This document shows positions 1-11,559 of a DNA stretch of 64,000 nucleotides, piece by piece. Numbering within the stretch: position 1 is the stretch's first letter; every line of letters starts with the position of its first letter. The notes beneath the pieces were generated by a model. That model did no database searches. It was not told where the DNA came from and saw nothing but the letters and a program-made list of their open reading frames with translations. Origin of the DNA: Juglans regia (taxonomy: Eukaryota > Streptophyta > Magnoliopsida > Fagales > Juglandaceae). The translations under genes and the position numbers were made by a program. The stretch covers positions 26,368,558-26,432,557 of the forward strand of contig NC_049916.1 of assembly GCF_001411555.2 (NCBI RefSeq). Reading direction: 5' to 3'.

Positions 1-1020
1 AATTGCAGAAGGGCAACCATAACTAAAGGAAAGTGTTAATGCCATGCTCTAGAAAGACATTTTTCAATTTATACAAGTTGCATTAAAAGGTATGCTTTTT
101 TTTTGGCATATCCTAAAATGCAGCATCTACCTAAAAGCAATGTGTTCCAAAAGCTCAGTACTTATGCACGGGCCCTTTTTTTTTATAAGCACTTATGCAC
201 AGGCCCTTAATACCCTTTCCATGCATCGGTGCATACTCAAGAAATTTCAAGATTAAGTTCATGTCCCTAACAGATTACCAAAGTACCATTTCATTTCAGT
301 CACACACAAGCATGAAATAACTGAACCTTTTAATCATTTGGGATGTGATGACATGATACAGTTCTAGATTCAATTTTTTAGTAAAAAAGAAAAATTATTA
401 AAGGTAGATTTATGCTTGTAGCAAACTAGACACGAGAAATACTAACAGCACTCCCAAATATTAGATGCCGGTACACAACTCATTCATCAAACGAAAATGA
501 GCTTTTGTTTTTGGCAATTGAACAAGGCAACTATCATCTGGCTGGGTGGAACATTTTAGTATCACAAAATTTATACCCCAAATAGGAGCATACATCACAA
601 CTTCATTCATGCATCTCCCAAGATCATATAGAGTCATTTCCAGAGAGTTCACAAATCTAAGAAGTGCTCCAAGAAACAATATTGAACAACTTCGCTTCAC
701 TAAAATCCCCTCAATCAGATTGCGAACTCTTTTTATCCATAATTGTTTGATAAGTGTAATCTGAGTGAGAATTAGCAGGTTATAGTGATTATGGCCAGGT
801 AGCTTTGCTGGATTTTCCTATGATTGGCAAAGCAAACAGTATGAACGTAATTGTTTTTTCTAGCTGCTATTTAGAAAAGTTCTCGTGGCCTTTGCCTTTT
901 GTGTTGATTATTCCAATACTGCTGATATTGGCTAAACATTCAATACTACAATTGCACAACTAAACTCTGTCTCAACTCTACATGAATACTAAGAAACACA
1001 GTACTCAATTTGAACCATTT

Positions 1021-1136
1021 TTTTTTATAGGTAATCAAGAATTTTATTCATAAGAAAATGAGGCATAGCCCAAGTACACAAGAAGTATACATGACAAGTA
1101 CCTAACTAGGGTTTACAACCAAAAGTAGAAAATCAT
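1021..1136 (-). mobile_element. Short poly(A)-tailed retroelement (SINE or truncated LINE 3' end) in an ARGLU1-like intron
   Basis: Read on the minus strand, this ~116-bp unit runs from a CTAGTTAGGTACTTGTCATG block through GTGTACTTGGGCTATGCC and AATAAAATTCTTGATTACC to a short A run. It is flanked by the 14-mer AATTTGAACCATTT (1007-1020) and AATTTGAACCACTT (1137-1150), a 13/14 target-site duplication that marks a retrotransposed insert. Closely similar sequence occurs at 13,515-13,638 on the plus strand, and related tails lie at 42,425 and 51,015. It carries no ORF. It may be a SINE or the truncated 3' end of a LINE. Confidence 0.6.
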
Positions 1137-1525
1137 AATTTGAACCACTTTTGACATGTGAGAATAGATGGATGCGGGTCTACAACTAAGATTTTTCCGC
1201 GTTCTTTTTACAATGCGGTGCAAATACTTCACAGGATATTACATTCCTGAGGTTTATAAGAAGCAAAAATGATAAAAATGATCATCTTTGACCTGTGGGG
1301 AACCAGAGTCCAGACTGTGCATAATGATGAATTTTTCATTTTTCAACATTATAATCAGAGAAACACCATATGGGACTAACGTAAAACACCAGAGAGGGAT
1401 TTCCCACCCATAATCCAAATTACCATAATATATGGGTAGCATAAGACAAGCACCAAGTACACAAAGTAGGGGGAAGAAAAGAAACATAATTGATTAAAAA
1501 ATCGTATGAGATTTATTTGATATAC

Positions 1526-3469
1526 CTTTTCTTCTCTTCTTCTAATCTCAATTTCTCACTTGCATTTTTCCGCTCTACGGACCCAAGACTTGAACTTGAA
1601 GATTTATGAATAGGAGACAAGGAGGAACTTCTACTCCTTTGCCTCTTAGAATGTCTTGGAGTTGGTGAACGACTTTTATGACGTCTAGAACGTGAATGAT
1701 TTCTGCGGTGTTTTGGTGAAATAGAACGACTTTTTCTTCTGTATAACAACATTAAATATATTGAGGAACTAACAAAAACAAACAAGCAAGGAATTTGAAT
1801 ACCTTTAGACATATAAAAATAAGTATGAAGTCAGTCCAACATTAAGTACAGTAAATACAGAAGCACGTACAAGTTACCTCATACACTGTTAAGAATAACC
1901 TCTGTGAGCTGCATCTTTCATCACATGAAGAAGGAAATGTCACAATCGAGCAACAAAAGGACAACCAATTGCACCCATCACCTGCTCACTTCCCAAACAG
2001 TGGGAAGAAAGTTCTTTTCTTTTAATTTTATCATGAAGAGCATGCATTTTATTCAATCCTCAAACCACTCTTAATATTTTGCCCCAATTATTTATTTAAC
2101 TTCTTTTGTAGGATTTGTTTTTTGATAAGTAACTTCTTTTGTAGGATTTTCACACACAAGGTAACTTCCCCAAAGGTTATGCCCTCAACAAGTGCTTACA
2201 AACTGAGCAACATAATAACAAATCGTTTAGCCATAATCGAGCAACATGCTTCGAAAATAGCATGACCATCATCAATATATGTGTACAGATCATGAAGGTG
2301 CTTATGAAGCTCATGAAAACAGAATATTCTCCAAACAGCAAGAAGTTATGAAATACCAAGATAGACAATATCAATATCCATATGCTTCTGCTACCACATG
2401 TAAATAAAAACAAAAGAAGGAATTACAGCATAAAAACCTAATTTAAATAAGAGTCGTATCTAGGCGGGCAAAACTAGAAAATAATCATGTTCCATCAGTA
2501 GCCCAAATAAAGTCGCAGACTCAAATTTTTTAATCCTTTTGTCACAAATTTTGATAGATTTCCACATTCTCTGACAGAAACAATCAGATTCCAACATTTC
2601 TATTCGTTCAAACAAAGTTGAAACAAGCGGAGGGAATACTTTTTTTATATATGAGAAGTGCTACTGCCACAAAGAGATCCCACAAAAATAAACCAACATA
2701 CTAACATGACTTCATATGATACGTTAGATCTACTTTACAATAAAAATAGTTTTACAATCCAACATATCACATTAAGTCACGTCAATTTGTAGAATTACTT
2801 TTGTGGGATCTCTTTGTGGCTAAAACATTTCTATTTTTTAATATATATATTTCCATATTTCTCTCACCAGGAGACCCTGAACAACACAAATTCATTGCAT
2901 TCACATTCATATTATAGCACCTCTGTCTAAAGTATTATAGCCCAACTAGCAATTCAACTCTTCTTTCTGGAGTCAGTCACATTTTACTAATTAAAAAATT
3001 CAACTCTTCTCTATTTTCCCTATTTGTGAATGTACAAGCACCTCAAATTATGCATGCACGAAATTATGATTTCAATTTTTAAGTTTTTCTGATAAAAAAT
3101 ATATTCAAAAAATCAAGGATTTTCCTTTCTATCCAAACGAAATAGGCTTCATATTATAGAGATAAAGAAACACTCAAAATTCAACATGGAAGGAAACAAT
3201 GCGTACGGATCAACTCGAACACATTTTGTAAATCCAAAGAGCATTGACGATAAGACTCCCCAAAGTTCTTACAAAGTTCTTGCAAACAATCTAAAAATCA
3301 CTACAAGAAAGTGGGACTATAAGCGGGATCACCTGCTATAAGAATAGGATGAATATGGAGACCGGCTTCTATCTCTTCGACTTCTCCTGTTATACCTCTG
3401 TGTCGCATAAGATGGTGAATACCTTCGCTTATACGAAGGAGATCTCGATCGTGACAAATCCCGAGGCAT
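1526..3469 (-). CDS. ARGLU1: ARGLU1-like arginine/serine- and glutamate-rich protein (5' exons only; rest beyond window)
   Basis: Two coding exons join in frame on the minus strand. Exon 1 is 3469..3333 (45 codons plus AG, donor GTGATC). Exon 2 is 1738..1526 (71 codons, acceptor TATACAG, donor GTATAT). The product begins MPRDLSRSRSPSYKRRYSPS, continues through SR/RS repeats, and then enters NASEKLRLEEEKKR. This is the layout of plant homologues of ARGLU1, with an N-terminal RS domain followed by a long Glu/Arg/Lys-rich coiled coil; the family works in nuclear mRNA processing and transcription. The charged C-terminal half is absent because the next intron runs off the left edge; no matching exon is seen at 1-1500. 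A likely 5'UTR exon ends at 4455 with an AG|GTAAAT donor, and its leader intron ends with an acceptor just upstream of the ATG. The ATG at 1812 that opens a longer frame lies in intron sequence and is not a start. Confidence 0.8.
2654..2833. mobile_element. MITE with ~25-bp terminal inverted repeats, inside the ARGLU1-like intron
   Basis: The ends carry the inverted repeat GCCACAAAGAGATCCCACAA (from 2666) and its complement ending at 2820. The match continues imperfectly outwards to about 2654 and 2833. The interior is AT-rich and non-coding and includes a block ending CACGTCAATTTGTAGAAT. A decayed relative lies at 11,790-11,960. Confidence 0.6.
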
Positions 3470-4569
3470 CTCCTATGACCTCAGCTTTAGGTTAATGATA
3501 TCAAGATGGAACACCAGAAACAATGATTTTCCTATAGAAACATAATTGGTCGTACAAAATTCAATCAACAAAGTTTTGATTCAAAACACTGAACTCTTAG
3601 ATATCTGAATACAATCTAATTTAAGTTAACAAAAAAAAAAAGATAGAAAAATCAGTTGATAAACATGATTATGGATCACCCTGAAGATTTTCCAATCTCG
3701 CGAGTCACCAATAACATCGAAAACTGGAAACAATCTTTTCCCAATAAAAAATAATTAAATTAAATCAGTCAGCATAGGTCTTATTCACCGCTAAAAATAG
3801 ACAAAATAAAGATAATAAGTCGGCTTAGATATAAAACACTGCAAAAAAGTAAAATCAGTAAAGGAATTTTTCACATAAGTAACACGATAAAGCTAATCAA
3901 AATCTTTCAAACTTCGATTTCCCAATTATCCACTAATTTAGTGGAACGATGGCAATATAGCAGCTTGATGATGTAAACATTACTAACTTCAACCATGGTT
4001 GTTGAGGAAATAGCACAAACAACAATAACTTGACATTTTCGTCTTTCATTCAAATCAACCAGTTGAGCAGCAATAACGTCAACAACGTGTTTCACTTCGG
4101 GGAAAAAATAATCGCAGAAATTGGCAATCGTACCTTCTTTACCCCTTTTTCCTTTCTTTTCAAGGGATTAAAAATGAATATTCCGTTCGGAAGCTAAGCA
4201 AATGGAGCAGTCCTATAATCGTCCCAAACAGGAGCAGTTTTCATTAAGCTTCATATGAATAATGCTTTCGGCAGAGCTGAGAGTAAATAATCGTTTTGTT
4301 TGAAACCCTAGACAACCAAAAATGTATTGCTCGCAATTCCAGTTTCCCTCAATTTTCGCGGGAACCAAACGGGGGGGCATACAAAATCAGAGAAAACTTA
4401 AAAGCTTCCGGGATCGAAACGGAAAAACCCTAGGCACCAGATTTACGGATTTACCTGTCGAACCAATCTGAAAGATCTTGAAGTTTGGAAATTTTGCATC
4501 GGTACCTAGATAAACCCTAACAGACAGCGCGTCTTACAGATTTTCTTTAGAAAGAGAATACATGGACTC

Positions 4570-6100
4570 CAAGTCCCGGTGCTCAAGCTCGGTTGCGTTG
4601 TCCCTTTCTTTCTTTTTTTCTTTTTTCTTTTTTTTTTTCTTTTTAAGTGAGATCCTGTGGTCTCGTTTGATTAATTTGAGATGATTTGTCAACAAATTTG
4701 TTTAAGTATTAAGAAAAATGAGATAATTTGTAAAAAATTCTGTTGAAGAATGATAGTTATAGATATAAATGTGTAAGTATTAAGTAATTATTTAAAAATA
4801 AATAGATATGAAATATATATGAAAAAATTAATTTTTAATAATAAATTTAAATTTTTTAAAAATAATTTTATTACATTTGTATATTTCACAATTGTACTTA
4901 ATATTATTCATTTATTTATTAAAATATATTATTCTATATATTATTAAGTTAGAATTATTTTATTGTAATTATATATTAGAATAAAATTTAACTAAGAAAT
5001 ATATAAAATTTTATATTAGAAAATTCTGGACGTTATATTTTTCCCAGTGCTTGTTGAAAACCAGTTGGTCCCATAAAATTTACATTGTTCGATTTATTTA
5101 ATACACAAATCTGTACTGTCGCCGGCGGTTGGTTTTGGGACAGATTTCACTGTATAGTATAGAGTAATTCAATATATAATTATAAACTAGATAAATATTG
5201 TGTAATTATTTTGAAAAAAATAAATTTTTTTATATAAATCTTATATTTTATTTATTATTTTTAAAACAATTAATTAAATAATTTACAATTATAAATATTT
5301 TTTCTCGTATATGCGTTTGGATTGTCGGGATGGTTTCACCGTACAGATGATTCATCTCATCTGTATCCAAACAGTTTGGACCAAACTGGGCCATTAAAGT
5401 AACTTTTTTATTTATATTTTAAATTTATTTAATTATTTAAAAAGATTACACAAAATTAAAATTTGTATAAATTATTTATAAATTTCGAAAAAATCAATAA
5501 TGATGCCACTTCAGGTGAGACCAGCTCGAAGCTAAATCAGATAGCGCCACCTCCCTCTTTTGGTTAAAGAAATTATCAATTAAAATTATATTCAAACAAT
5601 CAAAGACACAAAAACATGTGAATGAAGAGAGAATCTGGGGCCGGTTTTAGTGTTTTTAGATTTAATTCATGAATTCGGTTTGTCACAATAGGTATGTGGT
5701 GTGAATATATGAACTAGCTAATGAGAAAAATCTTTTATAAATTTTACGCTTATTTTTTTAAAGATAAATGATATTTACAATTATATAAGTGCGTAAGCAT
5801 CGCACACTATTTTTTTTTTTTTTAAATAAGAAAATATGGATACAATTATAAGTTGTGCAAGCGTCGTGCATTCTTTTTAAAAAATAGTGAGATCTATCAT
5901 TAATAAATTATTTTTTTATATGAATATTATATTTACTCATTTTTTCAAAAAGATTATACCTATCTTATGATTATAAATATAATTTATCTTTATAAAATAA
6001 CAAATAAAAGACTTGCTGTAATTAAAAAAAAAAAAAGTACATATTTTTCTTTTCATAATAAACACTACTTGTAAAGAATCTTATTGGCCCATAAAAGTGG
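4570..6100. other. AT-rich intergenic region, no gene seen
   Basis: Both strands are rich in stops and A/T runs. A pyrimidine-rich stretch at about 4600-4640 lies just upstream (minus sense) of the ARGLU1-like 5'UTR. A segment at 5300-5395 (GTTTGGATTGTCGGGATGG and a nearby ATCCAAACAGTTTGG) looks like decayed MITE ends. No protein family is recognisable. Confidence 0.5.
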
Positions 6101-6109
6101 GAGTTAAGT

Positions 6110-7214
6110 TAGGTGTGTTCATCCGGGTTCCAACCCGGAAACCCGGGTCTACCCGGATCGAGACCCGGATTTTAAATCCGGGCTGAAACCCGGGCCGGAT
6201 GAATCCGGGTAAGACCCGGGCCGGAACCCAGGTGAGTCCGGATTTTTCAAAACCCGGATTCCGGATTCCGGGTTGAACCCGGAATTTTTTTATTTTTTTA
6301 TTTTTACAATTTACAAAAACTTTTTTATTAATTAATTTTACAAAACCATTTTTCCTGCATCTTAGGTCGGACATTACACAACTCGAACAGATTGAATATC
6401 TAACTTGCACGACAGATGGTAGATACTGTGATTTTAAGTCCCTATTTTAATCCCTCTTGAACTTGGGGTTGATCAAGACTATCAACGATTCAACCTCAGG
6501 TCCTCGAGACATGTTAAACAAAATCAAAATTCGGACTTTACTGAAATATTAAGTAATTGAAGGGAAAATAACAGTGGGCTCGCACATCTTTGTCCAAATT
6601 AAAGCTACAAACTAATCAAAATCAGAGCAGCTCAATCATTAAAAAGGTTATAACACCCATCAAATATTGCTTTTATCATACCAGTCCCAACACAAAAAAA
6701 TGCATCTAATCAAACTGTAATTTGACATCCAAATTACGCCCACTTCACTCTCTGGTAACGGCTTACAGCATATACATTATCAAATAAAACCCATTCTTCC
6801 AGTTCCAGTAGTCAAATAAAACCAAAATCTATCAAACTTACAGCATATACATTATACCCATGTTTAACAAAAAAAAAAACCCAGATCTTACCCAAACAAA
6901 AGCTACACAAGCCGTAGCATTTCTTCGTTGTCATTCCAAGGTAATAAAATAGACCCAAATCGGAATAAAACGGACCGAAATTGCAGAGAACAAACCTTGG
7001 GTCACGAGGATGAGGCGGGTTTCTTCGTCGGCACTGAGGGAGGTAGGCTAGGGTTTTTTCGTCGAGCGAGCGAGAGAGTGAGAGTACCAGAACAACGACC
7101 GAGAGGCAAAGGTGTACGGCGAGAGAGATGGGGCGACGATGAAGTAGATGCGGCGACGGGGTCACGATGGTGGCGGCTAGGGACCTAGGGCTTCTGCTTC
7201 TGCCGCAGCGCAAC

Positions 7215-7259
<45 letters not shown>

Positions 7260-7474
7260 GAGTCGGGGAAACACACGGATTATATTAAAAGACCCGGGTA
7301 CCGGGTTTAAACCCAGTACCCGGGTCCCCAACCCGTACCCGGACCGTGTTGGTCCGGATTTTCGCAATCCGGGTTCCGGATCCGTTTTGATACGGGCCGG
7401 AACCCAAACCGGAATCCGGTTTTCCGGGTTCCGGACCGGGCCGGGAAAAAATCCGGCCCGGATGAACAGTGCTA
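6110..7474. mobile_element. Non-autonomous hAT element with ACCCGG subterminal repeats
   Basis: The element is bounded by a perfect 8-bp target duplication, AGTTAAGT at 6102-6109 and 7475-7482. The left end reads TAGGTGTGTTCATCCGGGT and the complement of the right end reads TAGCACTGTTCATCCGGGCC. An 8-bp duplication with TAGG-type ends is the hAT signature. Both subterminal zones (about 6115-6290 and 7290-7455) hold many ACCCGG/CCGGGT words in both orientations, as expected for clustered transposase-binding sites. The interior has no transposase. A GA microsatellite lies near the right end, with a GC-richer segment at about 6990-7200 that may be captured host sequence. Confidence 0.8.
7218..7257. 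repeat. (GA)n microsatellite
   Basis: About twenty uninterrupted GA units within the hAT element. They explain the Leu/Ser repeats of overlapping minus-strand reading frames, which are not genes. Confidence 0.9.
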
Positions 7475-7799
7475 AGTTAAGTTACTAGTGTATCTCCATT
7501 CTAGAGCTTGAGGACAAATGCGTATTCCCGGATCCATGAATGGAAAGGGCCTGGTCTGAGTTGGACCCATGAAAGAGAGATGGGCCATGGCCACCGCATC
7601 TGGCTAGGGTTGGGTATGCATTTTATTTGTATAGAAACAATAAACAGACTTCAAATAATGTGACAACTTTTAAGAAAGTTTTTCCGGTTAAGAGTATAAT
7701 AGCACTGATCGAATGAACATTGTCAAAGGAATAGGAAGATTTTGAAATAAGTATACTTAACTCCACAGTCCTTCCCGTTATTAGAAAAATTCGTTGATA

Positions 7800-8330
7800 A
7801 AGCATATACATGGATGCAAAAAGAAGGTGGAGAGGACATCCCAACCGGTTAGTACTGCATGGGCCTGGGCCTTTGCTTATGCATGAAGCTTGCCCCATTA
7901 TTGAAAAACCCAATCAATACCGAGAGGGCCCAGCCCACTGCCAATATCAACTGGGTAATCACCCAGCGGCGGTAGAAGATAAAAACGGTTATCATTTAAA
8001 TTCACTAAAAGATCAACCTTCATATCCAGATTTAAATTTGAATAATGGATAACCATTATTGCTTAAAGAACGAGGACGGATAAAAAAATTTTATATAAGG
8101 GGAGAATCCGAGTACGTGAAAAAGATTTGATTCTTGAGAATTACATTATTACTTTTAGTGACTGACTTAGGCATCGGAGGCGTTCTGTCGAACCCCCAAG
8201 CTGTCTACTCTTTGGTTGCAAGTAACTATGAGGTGGTGGCGGTGAAACACGTCCAAAACAGAAGGCGTAGATGAACTGCAATTATCACTATTCATTTATC
8301 ATAGGTTATACTTAGATGCAAATACATTTT
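7800..8330 (+). mobile_element. Probable LTR-retrotransposon LTR remnant
   Basis: A TATA-like TTATATAAGGGGAGAATCC at about 8090 is followed by AAGATTTGATTCTTGAGAAT and then GACTTAGGCATCGGAGGCGT. This order is typical of the transcription start and R/U5 part of plant Ty3/gypsy LTRs, where GACTTAGGCATCGGAG is a recurrent motif. No second LTR, primer-binding site or gag/pol coding sequence is visible, so this is a solo or truncated LTR. The outer limits are uncertain. Confidence 0.45.
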
Positions 8331-8339
8331 CCCCCTGCT

Positions 8340-9147
8340 TAAGACATGGATAGCCGAATTATTGTCACACCATAGCCAGATTCCAAGAAGGGAGGAGGGA
8401 AAGATAAGCCCAAGAATATATACCTTTCTTTTTTATATGTCAGTACTAGACAGTAGTGTCTTGGAATATCACTGTTGTAATTTAAAAGATAAGAATCTGA
8501 TGGATAATAGCTGTTTTCAAGTTGCAATTCCCAGTCAAATTTCGAGCATTATAATTGTTGAATTACTCTATCAAAAGTGTTACAATTCAGTGAGACTTTT
8601 TGTGGGCATAGTTTCTGAAAATGGAGACTGCATCTGCATGTTTGAATCATCTAAGTTTGTGCCCTTTTTTCACAAATTATGTTCATTTCTTCTACTTCAG
8701 ATTATTAACTTGGTTGTTTGCTAGTTTACTGCATAGAGAGAAACTAATTGTACGTAGCCTATACTTCAAAATATCTAATCAAGGATATAATTCAAAATAA
8801 CTAATCAAGGATATAATTGAAATTCTATTGAAATCTTATAAAAAGTAAAAAATTTTCATTTTTAAACAATATTATCCTTATTTTTACCATATACGAGAAA
8901 TCACACTAATAATAATGGCGAAACTTACATATCTGTTTGGCAGAAATTTCGAAACTTAGCATTCAACATGGTATCATTTTTTAAGTTGCCTTAATTGTTG
9001 GTATCCCAAATTTTCAGAATCTCATGGCATTAGTTTTTCCCATGTCACTAAATATTATAGCTCAAAACAGAACAAGGAAATAGAAAGAGAAATATCCCAT
9101 TTTGATCTTATCTTTATGATGATGTTGAAGGCAATTTTTTTCCCTTT
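8340..9147. other. Intergenic, no gene seen
   Basis: AT-rich sequence. A 120-codon plus-strand frame at 8362-8724 has no recognisable domain and no supporting context. A short direct repeat (CTAATCAAGGATATAATT, twice) lies at about 8775-8820. Confidence 0.45.
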
Positions 9148-9591
9148 TTAAGAAGGATGAACCTTTTTGGATGAAAGTCCCTTCCAAGCTGATTTCATGG
9201 AAGCAGTTGCAGAATTCAGTGCGGCCTCCATATACCTTTTGGAAGCAACAGTTGCAGCCTTTTCCATCAAGTTCCCCATCTTTCTCGCATTCTCGCCAGT
9301 TTCCACCAAGCTTTTCAGCTCAGCCTTTGACCTGTTTTCGAGTTCCGCCTCGAAGCGTCTAAACTCGTCCATGGCGCTCTCCAAAACCGAGTCAAGGTAG
9401 TCCTCGGCTTGTTGCAACTCGGTCTCGGCCTCTTCAACTTCCTTTCGCTGTTCTTGCTCCATGGCTGCCCATGACTTGTATGCTTCGATCTCGAAGAGCT
9501 TCATGAGGTCTTCAATGTTGGATGGATCAAAGCTCTTGTCTTGCAAGGCTAGATCTGAGAGGAGGGTGAATTGGTAGAGGAGAGCTTCCAT
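9148..9591 (-). CDS. Small coiled-coil protein, MEE9-like
   Basis: A single exon encodes 147 residues starting MEALLYQFTLLSDLALQDKS and ending SSKKVHPS. Most of it is helical and highly charged. A Glu-rich amphipathic stretch lies around residues 45-95, and a conserved-looking tail contains ASKRYMEAALNSATASMKSAW. The length and the KVHPS ending match my recollection of a small plant-only family that includes Arabidopsis MATERNAL EFFECT EMBRYO ARREST 9, whose biochemical role is unknown; the name is from memory. The frame stays open upstream to an ATG at 9705. I prefer 9591 because the sequence that would encode the extension contains a TATA-like CTTTATAT about 70 bp upstream and reads like a promoter/leader. 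No signal peptide or membrane segment is seen. Confidence 0.75.
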   Translation of the reverse strand: MEALLYQFTLLSDLALQDKSFDPSNIEDLMKLFEIEAYKSWAAMEQEQRKEVEEAETELQQAEDYLDSVLESAMDEFRRFEAELENRSKAELKSLVETGENARKMGNLMEKAATVASKRYMEAALNSATASMKSAWKGLSSKKVHPS

Positions 9592-9927
9592 CTTTCTTGT
9601 GGGTGTGAATTGTGCAGATCTAGCTTCAGTGATGAAAAAGCTGGGTTGTAGGCGAATCATATAAAGCATGGGTATTTTTTGTCCTTGAAAAAGTACGCTA
9701 GCCACACTAAAAAACTTTTAGAAAAATATATAAATCACCTGAGAAATACTTACTATGCTTGATATTAAATTTGAAAAAGGATATTTGTAGTATAAAATTA
9801 CATATTATTTTTTTAAAAAAATTAAATAAATGATACTTATATGAAAAAAAATTAATTTTTTAATAATTAATTTTATTTTATTTTTAAATATACTATATTT
9901 ATATAATTGATAATTATATCCAGTATT

Positions 9928-10127
9928 GGTGCGTTTAGAACTTAAACTACTCTCAACTCATCTCAACTCATCATTACAATTTTTTCAAATCTCAACACAA
10001 AATATAATAAATAATTCAACTTTTTCAAATTCTAAAATAATAATAATATTAAAAAATAATATTCTAATAATATTTTATCATCTCAACTCAACTCAACTCA
10101 ACTCACTTTAACGTCCAAACATAACCT
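9928..10127. mobile_element. Tourist-like MITE copy A
   Basis: About 200 bp. The ends GGTGCGTTTAG and (complement) GGTTATGTTTGG are decayed. The interior has the family blocks CTCAACTCATCATTACAA, AAAATATAATAAATAATTC and a repeated CAACT run. It lies just upstream (in minus-strand sense) of the MEE9-like gene. Confidence 0.7.
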
Positions 10128-10379
10128 AAATTTTAGTAGGTGCCGTTGGAATTCTCGGCTCTCCTTTATTTCAGTGGAAAAACGAAGAAGGAATAAGCAT
10201 TTTATCCGACTCGCTTTGGGGGCACGAGGATGCCTCCGGGGATAAGAGATGTGGAGGACAGCTTTTTTCCCTACGTTATCATCTCAATCAATTTGGGGTC
10301 CATTGTCCACTGTTGTCCTTTTGAAATTTGAAGAGAGATAAACCTTTTGGGAGAGCACCGGAGATGTGATACCATCTTT

Positions 10380-10628
10380 TCTCTTCAAAAATATTAAAGA
10401 GTGGTTTAAATTTAGAGATAAATTAAAATAGATTAAGATTATTTGTTAATAGTAGAATAAAAATTAAATTATTTATTTTATTTTGTGTGAAAATTAAAAA
10501 AATTATTTTAAAATTTGAAAAAGTTAAATTATTTATTATATTTTGTGTAAAAATTTAAAAAAATTATAATAATGAGATGAAATGAGTTAAAGTGGGTTGA
10601 GATGGATTACAAATACAAACGAGACCTA
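10380..10628. mobile_element. Tourist-like MITE, longer variant with internal duplication
   Basis: The right end ACAAACGAGACCTAAA and the interior GTTAAATTATTTATTATATT match the Tourist-like family in reverse orientation. A second copy of the TTATTTTGTGTGAAAATT block suggests an internal duplication of about 70 bp. The left limit is uncertain. Confidence 0.5.
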
Positions 10629-10925
10629 AATAGTGGGCACCCACAATTTGAACTCACATACAAAATTCACTTTTCCCCAATAAGCTTTATAAAACTTGTA
10701 CAATGTATGATTATATATAACATTAATAAAAATGATAAATAATTCATATATAAGGATATAATGTTTTTAATCTAAACAAGTTTTTTTTTTTTGCCTTTAG
10801 CAAAAGGGGAAGAGGGGGCAATTAGTGTAACAACACTTCCTGGACTTGACTATTGGAGTTCATCTCCGTTGTGTAATGTTCGATTTGAGTAATATCTACT
10901 ACTCCAAGGGCAAGTTTGTTACCAT

Positions 10926-11551
10926 TAGGGCTGTACAACAGATAGAGAAACCAACCTAGACCGACTTAGACGGATCACTAGAGCTCAAATTCGGCCGAAA
11001 TCGATGAAGAACTGATCGGCATGCGGCAGCAAATAGAGAAAACTAATATCGGCCAATTCGGCGTTGGTTCAAATTGCTGAACCAGCCGACTAAAAAAATT
11101 ATTATTTTTATATATTCTGTAATCAAGAGTCAAAACGACGCTATTCCACTTAAGTTTAAGTAGAACGATATTGTTTTAAGTTTATAGTTATGTTTTAAAC
11201 ACAACTAAAATGACATCGTAAACCAAATGATGTCGTTTAATTCATAATGTATTAAAAAAAATTAAGTAGAATGAAGCCGTTTACGCCGTTTGGTTTAACG
11301 TTTCGAAATAAAGTTGTCTTCTTCATCGCGTCTTCTTTCTCAAGTCGTCTTTCCAGTTCTCATCCTCTCTATTTCTCTCTACTCTCTTCATTTCTTCAAC
11401 GCTGACCGCTAGAAAAATGAAGCATCGTTTTCGACCGATGTTTCTCCTCCCTGTCGACTAGTTTCAACAGGTTTTCTCCTCCAAAAATTAAGCATCGGTC
11501 AGCGTTGGTTTTGTCCAAAAATCAAACCGAATGGGTCGGTTTTCACCCCTA
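10926..11551. mobile_element. Non-autonomous hAT element
   Basis: A perfect 8-bp target duplication GTTACCAT flanks it (10918-10925 and 11552-11559). The left end is TAGGGCTGTACAAC and the complement of the right end is TAGGGGTGAAAACCGACCC. The subterminal sequence holds scattered CCGA/TCGG words. The interior (e.g. 11,290-11,420) is CT-rich and leader-like, and no transposase is present. Confidence 0.8.
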
Positions 11552-11559
11552 GTTACCAT

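Noticed and set aside
1513..1812. Open frame starting MSKGIQIPCLF before the RS-rich sequence
   Set aside because: The first 25 codons are intron; an acceptor at 1740-1739 joins the RS part in frame to the exon at 3333-3469.
6812..7276. Minus-strand frame of 154 codons rich in Ser/Leu
   Set aside because: Produced by a GA microsatellite and leader-like sequence within a hAT element; no domain.
9592..9705. N-terminal extension of the MEE9-like protein
   Set aside because: The coding part includes a TATA-like box, and the family as I recall it begins at the later Met.
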